A stretch of DNA of 64,000 nt, from positions 51,203,903 through 51,267,902 of the forward strand of contig CM053807.1 of NCBI GenBank assembly GCA_028671895.1. Reading direction: 5' to 3'. This document shows, piece after piece, positions 49,874-61,700 of the stretch (position 1 is its first letter; each line of letters opens with the position of its first letter). A program made the translations under genes and the position numbers. The notes under the pieces were generated by a model that saw only the letters and a list, made by a program, of their open reading frames with translations, was not told the DNA's origin and ran no database searches. Origin of the DNA: Oenanthe sinensis. Taxonomy: Eukaryota; Streptophyta; Magnoliopsida; Apiales; Apiaceae.

Positions 49874-50700
49874 CCAATGATTAAATATTTACTATTGGAT
49901 ATAGTACCAATGATTAAGTTAAGATTGTTATATTTGTTGGAGATGGTTGTGCTAAACTTGATAGAATTCCTTGCGGCTATAGATATTTATTGTGGAATCT
50001 TCAAGGATTATTACAAGTCGACGACGAAGTAAGGTATCGATAAATTTCGAACGCGGAGAATAAAAGTTTAGAATCGAACGACTATCCATCAGAAGAGCCG
50101 ACAAAGAAGACATCGATGGAGACCTTGGCAATACCTTCCTCATTTATGAATTATTTTGATTACCTTTTTCCATTAATGATTTATTTTGACACCTTTCGCA
50201 GAAAGATTTTTATTAAAGAATATATCCCTCACTTGCTCGTTATATACCAATATTTTCTTTTCTGGTTACCCTTTTCTCCAGAAATATCACTTTTAGACTT
50301 TGTTCAGTTTTAATCCATGGTGTGTCTCAAAAATATTATTCGTCAAAATGTATCAATTATTAACCTGATTTTAAATTCCTTTCCTATTTCTCCACTCCAA
50401 CTGAGGTGAACAACCCTATTTATAGGGGACACAAGGACTATCTGTCTGTGTGATAGAAGTTTGATGGGACGCCATCACTTGTGAGTTGTGCATTACAAGA
50501 AGGCTAATTACCTTTACTTGTAAGTGTCTTAACTAAGGCACACAACATTAAGTTCTTTTGATCATATTGATCACTCGGTTATTTTTACATTTCAAATGAG
50601 ATTTATTGTAAAATTCAAAAATTTATAATCTCAAATTTTGTGACACTTTCTTTGTTATCAAAATCTTTTCTCTTCGAAGTTCCGTGATTCTTATTATCTC
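49874..50700. other. Unassigned segment inside the gypsy relic
   Basis: This sequence replaces the rest of the 5' LTR and most of the internal region. It does not resemble the 3' LTR. The phrase ACCAATGATTAA occurs twice near its left edge. On the minus strand CCTATAAATAGGG (about 50413..50425) is a good TATA-box match, so it may be a nested element or promoter fragment. No termini were found. Confidence 0.4.
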
Positions 50701-50739
50701 TAAAAGTTTTGGAGGTATGCCAACCAGGTCGGACTGAAG

Positions 50740-51141
50740 TAACTTTGTTGACAAAAATTTAAAGCTGCGATAAGACTACCGATTTAATTCAAGGTTTTGG
50801 AAGGATTACATACGAATTGAAGCTAACACCAATTTTGTAAAATGCGTAATATGTTTCTCGTATTAAGATGAAGAACGTCTAATCCCAATTGATAGGCTCA
50901 TAATAGAGCGTGAATATGTGGTGAACGACCATATTTATCCTGTAGAGAGAAACTGGTAGAAATTTTAGACCAACGAGGATGAGTGTTAAAGATTAAATAA
51001 TTAGTATTGTCGAGGATGTTATGGAAGAATCAATAAGTTGGAATGTCAATTTAGATATCGGGAATATAAAATTGGCAAAAGGAACCCTAGTGATTTTCCT
51101 CAAATGATTCCGAGGACGGAATCCTTATAAGGAGGGTAGAA
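50740..51141 (+). pseudogene. Decayed gypsy integrase C-terminal/chromodomain and polypurine tract
   Basis: Translation in shifting frames gives fragments such as RITYELKLTPIL, then VEILDQR, VLK and MLWKNQ (50956..51050). These resemble the end of gypsy pol, where a chromodomain reads roughly VEILDR..VL..K...VKVLW.N. Several stops interrupt it. The purine-rich AAGGAGGGTAGAA abuts the 3' LTR. Confidence 0.6.
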
Positions 51142-54100
51142 TATAACAACCCGGATATTTTTCAAATTTTATTATTATTATTTAAATATTTTATTATTTT
51201 TCTCAAAAGAGGAGTAATAAAAAAAATTTATATTTTATTCCAATTGGATGCATTTCAATTTTTTTATTATTATTTTCGGTTCAATGGGGCTGAGTTCGGT
51301 TTAAAATATTTTATATTATTTTACTGATCGGATCAGTATCTCGAGTCGCTATTTTTATTCGGGTGAAAATTTTATTTTGGGTAAATTATTTGAATATTCA
51401 AAATTTAGTATTGTTATATTTTTGAATATTCAAAATATTTAAATATTTTAAAAAGTTATTATTTTTAATTAGTTTTGAAAATAATAAAATATATTTTTCC
51501 TAAAATATTTTTATTGAATTTTTGGGATTATTTAAAATTATTTAGAGAATAAATGTGATATTAAAATGATTTTAGTTATATGTTTTATAATTTATAAAAG
51601 TTTTTAAAGGTTTTAAAAAATATATATAGAAATATTTACCTAATCTACCTGAACCCCCCCTAACCCACCTGACCTACCCCCCACCCCTCTGTTTCTCCTA
51701 AATCCCTAATCCCCCGACTTGTTTTTTTTTCCCCTGCAAGCCGCTACTATCTTGCTTTGCTTACAAACGCGCGTGGACCCCCTTTTGTGTCTGTGTATAT
51801 TTCTTTCCCCTTCAGACTTTAACCGTGATTACTGCAATCTCTCCCATGTCTCGTTATGGTACGTAAATATATCTATATATTTAAAAGCTTTTAAAATTTA
51901 TTACTTACAAACCGTGCATCCAATATTCGATATCTATATGTATAGATGACCAGCGCTTTAAGACCTACGCATAGGTATAATTTTGGTTAAGTTTTGAGAA
52001 GATTATTTTCTGGGCAGGTTTTCCTTTTTAATTTATTTAGGAGTATAGAAAGGTGATTTGAAGATGGTGATCAAGCTAGGAGGCACTACAGCACGTGTAT
52101 ATGCATGAGTATTAATCTCGGATTTTTCTGGACATGTTTTCTGGGCATCAGAAAAGACTCGTGGGGTGTCCGTAATCGATCTTACGGTAAGGTTTTTAAG
52201 ATCCTGACTTGACGCTTGTAAATATTCGGGCATGTTAGTTTATATATATTAATTTCATAATTTTTAGAGATTGTTTTTATATTACAGATAGTTATCTGTT
52301 AGCCGGATTTTTGGATTTAGGTGACTGTGTTTCTCGTTTACAGTAATTTTATATGTATAGATAAAATTTATTTTGTGGATTAAATTTGTTTAAGCTATTT
52401 TAGTATAGTTGGATTGTATTGTTTGGGATTGATTTTGAGGGACTGTGATCCCGGGAAAAGTTCATTTTTCAAAGACCTTATTTCGAAAAAAATTCTTATA
52501 ATAAAGTATTTATTTTAAGTTTCAATTATTATTTGATTAAAAATATTAAGTAGTTAACTATTTTGAAGAATGATTAATAATTAATTAATTTGAATAATTA
52601 ATAGATTTAATTATTAATTGGTTTATTCTTATTAAATAAATATTAATTGATCTGTTTATCTGTTTTAAACGAAATAAATATTCTTATTATTAGAAAAATA
52701 ATCCGGAGGTTATAGAAATAGTTTGAAATTTTAAATTTCTTTACAAACCCGGAATAAATATTTTACGAGACCTTTTAGTGATCCATTTCGAGTTTAGAAA
52801 TATTTTAGAAATACTTAATATTATGTTTAATTGTTTAATTTAATAACGTCATCGAGGATAGACGTTATAAGTTTTAATGTATGAATTAAAATTGTTAGTT
52901 TTTATTCCTTTTTGTTCGAGGATTAATTGTTTATTTATATTCAAGTCTCGAGGATTAAATATTTATTTATATTTGAGTCTCGATGATTAATTGTTTATTT
53001 ATATTCGAGTCTCGAGGATTAATTGTTTATTTATATTCGAGTCTCGAGGATTAATTGTTGTTTCATATCCTAGTCTCGAGGATTAATTGTTTATTTATAT
53101 TCGAGTCTCGAGGATTAATTGGTTGTTTGAGGATTAGTTAATAATTGAGTTTATATTTTATTTATTGGTTTGATGTGAATTTTCTTGTTAATGGGAATAT
53201 GTCTGAGATAAGTATATATGTATAGTTAAGTTATACACGCTCGTAGAATATAGCGAGGTACTTCAAGGACTAAAGTACCATATTATATTTGACTATAGAT
53301 ATACACGCGCGGACTCGATCTTAATAGTTCAGACTCGTAGCAACCGCAGGAGCATCAGATTAAAGAATTATTAAAAGGTGATATGGTGAGACGGACAATG
53401 TAGTCGACCCATTCCAGCTTAGGACTGCATCTATATCAGGCAAGTATTTCCTCCTTGATAATCTTAAACACTTTTGTTTTACTGTTTCGATTATTCATAT
53501 CATGATAAATAATTATTGTTCAGAACTATTTATGATTCCTGTTTTATTCTGTGCATCAGAGTTACTTGCTATTCGTACTCTGAATATTAGAAGTTAATTA
53601 TAATAAACACATCATATCCGTGTTATCGTAGTAAATAATGGGGATATGGTCTGTACTTAAAACTAAGCATACCTTTATTTTACTTGGGTTGCTCTATTGG
53701 ATTGGAATTGTAGCGTAAGAGGCTCAGTGATGAGAGTCCAGCATTTGAGGAGGATATGGTAACCAATCCATCTTCCTATAGGCTAACTGTACTTGCCTAT
53801 TTTGGTACCTATTTATTGAAATCCTTGTTATATCTATGGGTATAGAAATGTACCGATGAGCTATAAAGGGGTCCTATTGCTTTTGAACCTGATCATGGGG
53901 CAATAGTGTTTATTTGTGTTGGTATCCAATCCATATTGCCTGTGTGGCTATTATATATTGATTTTGAGCAGTTGATTCATTTTGATGACATATTGCATTG
54001 TTTCAGTTGAAATAAACTGTGATTTATTTACTGTTCAGTTTTCATAATAAACTGTGTTATATTCCATTCTCGATACAGATCTCATATCTTGATTTAATTT

Positions 54101-54682
54101 CAATTGTTCATATACTTGCTGAGCATTTCTTTGGCTCACTCTTGCTTTTCATCATACACTTTTCCAGACAGGATGAGGAAATATTAGTCTTTCAGAAAAA
54201 GTAGATTGACGAGATTTATCCGCGTAGCTCGGAAGAAGAAAGTAAGATGTCTTTACGAAGAAGTTTTCGGATCCAGAACGTCTGTATCTGGAGTAAGTTT
54301 TATTTATATATATTGGTATATTATATATTATATATTGCTTGGTATAGACCCGTCCTAACTGCTGGTATACTTTTTATCGAGGTTATACCGGTAATATAAG
54401 ATTGGTTTAAAGAGATTGTTGAAATCAATTTTGGAATTTTATGGATGGGGTAACAAGCGAGATTTGATTTGATTATTTGAGGTCTATAATAATTGATAAT
54501 TGGTTTTTGGATTCTTGTTTCTAGAACTATAATCTAAAAGATCTCGGTAATTGGGGTCGTAGCTGTAGTTTTCAGATATTGAATGACTACAGGTGGTTTA
54601 AAATATTATTAAACAGGTTATTTTATATTGAGGATGTTCACGTGACGACCAGATCCCCGACCCCGGATTTGGGGGCGTTACA
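51142..54682 (+). repeat. 3' LTR of the gypsy element
   Basis: Starts TATAACAACCCGG (one change from the 5' copy's TGTAAC) and ends GGGGGCGTTACA. It contains a C-rich block (51653-51720), a 32-bp tandem array and no conserved gene. Open frames inside are short. Confidence 0.8.
52919..53128 (+). repeat. 32-bp tandem repeat array in the LTR
   Basis: GATTAA recurs at 52921, 52953, 52985, 53017, 53049, 53081 and 53113, an exact 32-base period over about 6.5 units. The unit is GAGGATTAATTGTTTATT plus TATATTCGAGTCTC. Each junction carries a CTCGAG-like palindrome (TCGAGTCTCGA). Confidence 0.92.
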
Positions 54683-55786
54683 ATTTCCTTGTTATGCTTC
54701 AGGCTAATATCTCCTTCGTTGGCCGAAGTTCTTGGCATCAAGGATAGTTTAGTGTAAAATGTTTCTGGAGTCTTGTAGTAATGTTCATTTAGACATTTAC
54801 ATTTTGTTAAACGGGCTGCTAATCGAGAGCTGCACATGTCCTTGCTAGGCAGGCATGGTCGTAGACTCAGGAAGATTTTCCTTCTGAGCTTTTTTTAGTT
54901 TTAGTGAGTGATTTGTCTTAAGCTAATGAAGAATTTAATTCAAAAAAATATGTTATTTCTTGGTGTAGATGGAAAGAAAAGATATATTAAAAATAATCTC
55001 TTAAAATAGGAAAATATCTTTTAATATGTAATAATATGAAATAAATGGTACTTTATATCTAGTGAAAATGTGTAATATGTAATAAATCCAAATATGCAAT
55101 TTTTAAATATCTTACTACAAATAAAAAAAGTGATTATTATCCTATAATTAGTTAACCACTTAACCAATATTTTATTTAAAGATTTATAGAATAGGTAATG
55201 AATACTTAAAATTGGTGATTAAAATATTTCAATTCACTAATCTAAAACTAAATAACAAATATTGATAATTATAAAATAATTTGAATTTTTTAATTAACTG
55301 TCAGATATTATAATAAAAAGATACATATACATATGTAAGTGTTCAATAATTTTCGTTTTCTTAATGTAAAAATATATGTGCATGTGCATGACTTTCGTGC
55401 GTGCATTTGAGTTTTACTTGCTTAGGCTGCAAACCTGTTTCTGCAGTGATATCAGAAAAAGTAACAACCAACATTATCGGGCTCTTCTCGCAAATTTGTA
55501 GATGTAAAACCTAAAATTTGTCGTTAGAAATGTTCAAGAAGCAAAACTTTTAAAATACTCAATAAATTAGTCTAAAATAGCTGATAGCACAGCCTCCGGA
55601 TGACTTAATGGAGAGTTATAGATATACAAGTTTGTGTTCAATCAAGTGCATCATATATGTATGTATCTTCTACACAATAAAATAAAAAAGAAGAAATAAT
55701 GAAGTCCACGTCTATCTACCCTCTCCGACAATGTCATGAAGCATAGAACCAGAGACATTCACTGGGGTGTAATTTGGATCAGTTGG
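54683..55786. other. Intergenic DNA and receptor-kinase 3' UTR
   Basis: AT-rich. The right few hundred bases are probably the 3' UTR of the minus-strand receptor kinase. No other gene recognised. Confidence 0.45.
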
Positions 55787-58700
55787 CTAGCTTGTACCTG
55801 CAGATGAGCTGAATGGGGTACTCCAAGTATTTGATGTTGAAGCATCAGCACTCAGAAAAGTTGTTGAATCTGAAAATTTCCAGTCTGTGAGGTAGCCAGG
55901 CTTTGTAGTGACTGCAGTTACTTCGATGTCTCCTGATAACATTGCCACCACACGAGACATTGGAGGTCTTAAATTCGGTGATGTTTGAGTGCACAAGAGT
56001 GCCACATCTATGAGCCTTTTAACTTCGTTCTCGTTGAATGTAGACAAACTTGGATCAACAAGCTCAATTCCACGGTTATTCTCGTGTAATTGCCAGGCCT
56101 GAAAAGAGATGAACTATTACAAGCTGCCACAAGAATCTCACGGCGGTAAATCTATTAACATGGTACTACATCTAAATATGTGAATTTCCATAAAATATAC
56201 AGGTCAGTGGATTTTAGTCGATACAGACAGCCAGACGGAGCTACATATGTATATCAGTTCTCTAGTTCAAGGCTGCCTTGAGCATGTTCTGTGTTATCTG
56301 TAGTGACCGTCACAACTTCTACAGATGTTTGTGCTAGCTAAAACTGATGTACTCTATCACTCTATTGACAGAATGTTAAGAATCTTTAATAAAACCAACC
56401 CTGCTCTAAACCATAATTAGGTATAACACAACATCATTAATACCCTCTCTAAGCTGTTTAGAAGCATACACGTAATATCTAGCCACAGTTAAAAAAACAA
56501 AATAATAGTTAAAACATATTAAAGTTAATCCTAAGAGCAGAGAGGAAAGTGGATAAGTTGAACATACCCATTCAAGTAGATAGACTTTGTCATCTTCCAA
56601 GTTTGAGTCAGAATTGGACCTTCCACTAACAACTTCAAGAGCTACTACCCCAAACCCAAACACATCGGCTTTTTCAGTAAGATGTCCACGCATGGCATAT
56701 TCTGGAGCAAGATATCCACTGCAGTAATTATGAAGCATTATGATTCACTACTCAATGCAAGAAAAGAAACAAACAAAAACAATAAATGTGTATGCTGGTA
56801 GTCATGTATGATGAAACTCGTACATTGTTCCTGCGACACGAGTACTTATGTGTGTCTTCTTATCATCATAAAGTTTGGCCAAGCCGAAGTCCGAAATTTT
56901 GGGTACAAGTTCAGAATCGAGTAAAATATTGCTTGCCTTCACATCTCTGTGTACAATTCGTACTCGTGATTCCTCATGAAGATATGTTAGACCACGTGCC
57001 ACTCCAAGGCATATTTCAAAACGAGTTGACCAGTCGAGGAACAAAATTCTGTTTCCTGTTTTCATTAACACACAAAATTGAACATTTTCCGAATTTATCC
57101 ATATTATATCTTATATATAATAAGCGTGAGAGAGATCTTATCTAAAGTACTAAACAAAAGACAAAGGTGACGGGTACGATTCTTAAAGACTGCAAAAAAA
57201 AAACAAATTATTCATTTTATAGTGTTTGTTTGTCACCCTTTACTGCTAAGAAAGTGTCTAGGGTTCGATATTAGATATTCACAAAAAATTAACAAGATAT
57301 TTACTCATTAACATACAAAAATGTTTAGAAAGAATGTGTGTTTTACCAAATTCTAAGTATATTGTTCTGTTCAAAGTACATATACACTGAAATATTAAAA
57401 ATTAACACAATACTAATAGATAAAAAATTATAATTAAAAAAGCATGCATCACACAGTTTATAAGTTTGTTATTTGTGAGAGCTATGAACAATTACCAAAT
57501 AATGCTTGATCAAGACTGTTGTTTTCAAGATACTCGTAGACCAGCAGCCTCTTATCTCCCTCAATGCAGCATCCATATAATTTCACAAGGTTACGATGCT
57601 GCACAGCAGATATAGTTGCAATCTCTGCCACAAACTGACTCTTTCCTTGGTGGGATGCTACAGAAAGTTGTTTAACAGCAACAACTCTACCATCACTAAG
57701 AGTCCCCTGTTGATTAAGACATTTTCAATTGCATTGCCTCGCTTGTAGTCAATATTTCTATGCTATTTTAAAAAAGGTTAGATGAAATAACAGGCACAGA
57801 ATAGATTGCTGCCAAGCATTCAATTTCCTTCTAGAGTATGCATCGAGTCATATCTAAGCATTCAAATTCCTTCTAGAGTAGATATTAAATCTCAGTGGGC
57901 ATAAGAATCCATTTTGGAAAGGTTACAAAAAAGAAACCACTTTCAATTGATGGTAAATGCAAATGCACGTTGCCCGCAAGTTTCATGCCAAACTTTGTTG
58001 ATCCCTTCCCATAAGGGTACAAAAGGTTTAAATTGCACTGTTAGTACTCTTTCTCTAGAAGGGAAAGAGTAATGATTACAATTTGTATTTTTAGTTGTGA
58101 AAAAAACAAAAAATTAACATGTAAACCTCGAAGTCATGCCATAGAGTTGACAACAGCAATTTTACAACAGAAGTTACATATATGTTCATTTTCATTTTTT
58201 TAATGATTTGAACTGTTTCACCAGTTTAATGACGGTTATTAACTACAAATATAACTCACCTTGTAAACAGGCCCGAATCCCCCCTCCCCAAGCTTATTAA
58301 TGGGACTAAAGTCATCTGTTCCTGCTTTCAGTTCTGCATAATTGAAAGTATATGGTCTGGCATCCAGCCCCAGAAACTCTGTTATTTCCGCAAAAATGAA
58401 CAATAATTAATTAATATATAAATATATCCACAAGAATATATTTCGACTTGTATAATAAAACATGAGCATGTTAATTATATGACACCATTTTTTACAAACA
58501 TTCATTCAACACCAAATACTATTATGATGTGAGGCATTGGAAATCATTGAATGACAGAAGAAACATGATAAGAATTTTATGAACTACATTAGCCAGTGCA
58601 GACTACAACAATACCTCCCACAAATAAAAGATACTAGCACTTAAAGATCTATCCAAGTAAAATTACAGAGAAATAATAGGCAAATAAAACTCTAGATGTG

Positions 58701-61700
58701 TTGAATCAATGTTAAAATATTTTGAAAACATAAATTGATCGTTTTCCTATACCTTCATCTTCAAACGTATCTCGCTTTTTCCTTCTTTGAATGAAGAAAA
58801 ATACAGCCAGAAAGCTTACAACAGCAACAGGAATGGCTATCCCTACAATCAAACCAGTGTTGTTCTTTTTGGGGGAAGGATTGTCAGGAGAGTCGTTTCT
58901 AACAGTAGGAACAAAATCTGCATGCGTGATCATTAGTGGAATTCAAAGAAAAGAAGATCAGGGCTGGAGCTACTAATTTTAGTTTATTGCATTGTGCCAT
59001 TGTGCAAATTACCTGGAGTGGCACTGATTGCTGAAATAGAAGGCCCATATGCACCTTGAACTGGTATACAACATGTCCCTTTTCCAGCCCAAAATAAATG
59101 GATTTCAAGATAGTTTTCAGAAACTTGTACTTTAAAATCCCTTGAAAGTGCACGGAACGATGATCCAGCTTCCTTGCGTATATCGAAATCTTTCCAAATT
59201 AGGTTCCCCTGAAACATACAAATTGATATATCAGAGAAAGCACTTAGCATAAAGAAAGCCACACATTCATGGATGTCATATTGACAATAAAAAGAAAGGA
59301 ACCCCTCACATACCTGGATGTATATATCAAAAATACGTTTTCCAAGGCTCTTCCAAGTACGCAAATTTTCGAAAGCTGTCTCCGCAAACTGAAGTTTCAC
59401 AGTGTAGTTGCCATTCTCAAGGCCTAAGCCATAATACCTTAAAGACCCAGCAGAAATTCTTGATGTCTGGAACAGCTCAGAGTCCAAGGTATTTGTAAAT
59501 TGAGATGAAGAAGAGCTTATATATTGCTGATTATTATTCTCGGCATGCCGGCCCGCATTACTGACAGCCCATCTATTTGCTGTTGGAACATAGTATGTGG
59601 CAGGACCAAGGGTCTCATTGTCTCTCTCATATAAAATCCCGTCTGAAGTTCTAATTGATGGACCGCCACACTTGATTGAAAAGTTATAATCTGTAACATA
59701 ATGCAAGCAAAAGTATGATTGATTACACAAGTTGTTTATTTAATGTCTTAATTATTAAAAAGCTAAAATTCATTCACCCCCTTCCCTTGCTCATTCATGT
59801 TCTATGTAATATTTATTGGTGGTTTAAATAGGATACAGATGAATTTATTATTTTGACATGTATACACTTCACAAGTTTTATCCGTGAAAAAGATCAAATT
59901 TATTGCTTTTTTTATAAAGATGATTACTTTTACTGAATGATGGATAAGTTACTGAATCGCCATTGTTTATTAATACAAATATTATTTGGATTCTGGATGC
60001 AAAATCTAAATTTTATTCAAGTATGATAAATTTTATTAAAACAAATATCATTTGGGTTCGTTAGTCATTTGTACTTGATTGAACCACTAGCTTTCATATT
60101 TCTCATATTCTATATCATATTAGAGCAAGTGTACTGAATTGTATAGACATACTTTTTAACTGCCAACACATGAGATCGACAATTTTTCTTAACAAAAAAT
60201 GTTGAAACAGTTATAAGCTTGGAAAAAATGAAAAGTTAAAATGGCCGCTAGAATCAATTCATACACCTAAAGCACCAATAATTAAAATACTCGGTTAAAA
60301 AAATTTATGGTGCACTTACATCTTGGAGGATCACGATTGCACGGAAAACCTCTCTGCAGACAGTTCAATCCTGCGGGGAGAACGCTGAGAGCAGAAAATG
60401 CAGGTCAACTAGAGATAACAGAAATACAGGAACTAACTTTTGAAGATATACACCAAGGAAAAAGTGCCACTAGATCATTTGAATACTAATTACTATGGCT
60501 TCTAATTTTGGGAAAGACGTGTTCAAAGTTGTGCTTCTTCAGCCATAAGAATCATTTGGAAGTCATATCTAATCCACGAGCTATATACTCTTAAATTTCA
60601 GATACTGGTTTTTCAAAGAAAATCTTTGCCGAACTCCAAAAGAACATGGAATTAAGTCTAATCTATATGCCACTGCAACGAGAATGTATTTGGTTGAAAT
60701 TTTGAAATAGCCAATTTGATAGATGTGGGTTAATTGGGAAATGAGTCAACAAATCATTTAAAAACTACGAAGCACTACTATGATGCATCAGAAATAGCAA
60801 TAACATAAACTATTAATATAACATTGGAGTGGGAGAAACTAGATGGTTGAGAATCACCTCCTATTTGATCCTTCAATTGTGAAGTTGTTGACAGCTAAAT
60901 TACTGCATATTACACCATAAAACTTTCATTATTAGTTCGGAACAATACAGTTGCCACCACTATATAATATAACAATGGTAAGCAACAAGGAAGCCAATAT
61001 ATACATATATATGTACATACATTTGCATGCTTGGTTCGCTGATCCACGAAGGAAATGTTCCAGAAAGGTCATTGTACGACAAATCTCTGCACAAATTTGA
61101 GGATGTCAATTAAATTTCTACCCACATACAGTTAGTGGTGCTAAGCTTTATAATGACGTAAGTCACGTAATGTCTATTTTCACTATTTAGAAATTAACAA
61201 GAATAATTTTACACATTATAGGTCAACCGTCAACGTGATCACGCAGATAACCAATTTAACAACTCAACCCATTTTTTTGGTAGCTACAACTCAACCTTAT
61301 ACAACAAAACATTATAAGGGAGATGTTATTATGTTTTGCCACCCTTCGAAGATAAATAAAATCATTATTTAAAAGTAGACTACTGAAAGTATTGAGAGAA
61401 ACCTATTTTAAAGCAACGCCACAAGGAGTTACTGAAATGCTGATAGTAAAGTTACTCAATAGTCTATGGACCGCATTCGGGAAAAAATAAATCAATCCGG
61501 CCACTTCAATTCTTTTAAGATTGTGTTTGGGAACTTTGATTTCATTTCAAATGATGGATTTCAAATCACTTTCAAATTCTCATATTTGTACTAGTATTTG
61601 AATTCCTTGGAATTCAAATGAAATCCAAATCCAAATTCTTATGATTATCCAAACATGTCATTTGATCAAACAAGCTGACTCACATATTCTTGAGAGATGC

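Larger units (their letters stand above)
49545..54682 (+). mobile_element. Ty3/gypsy chromovirus relic with long LTR
   Basis: The element begins TGTAACAACCCGG and ends GGGGGCGTTACA (TGTAAC and GTTACA are inverted ends). It is flanked by identical 5-bp duplications ATTTC (49540..49544 and 54683..54687), so both outer ends come from one insertion. A near-complete 3' LTR of about 3541 bp (51142..54682) is preceded by CGAGGACGGAATCC...AAGGAGGGTAGAA, the usual end of a gypsy internal region with polypurine tract. Only the first 329 bp of the 5' LTR remain (49545..49873). LTRs over 3 kb and a chromodomain relic fit the Tekay/Del clade. No intact frame survives. Confidence 0.85.

Noticed and set aside
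56406..56738. 110-codon kinase frame as a separate small gene
   Set aside because: It is exon 56568..56718 of the receptor kinase read into its introns.
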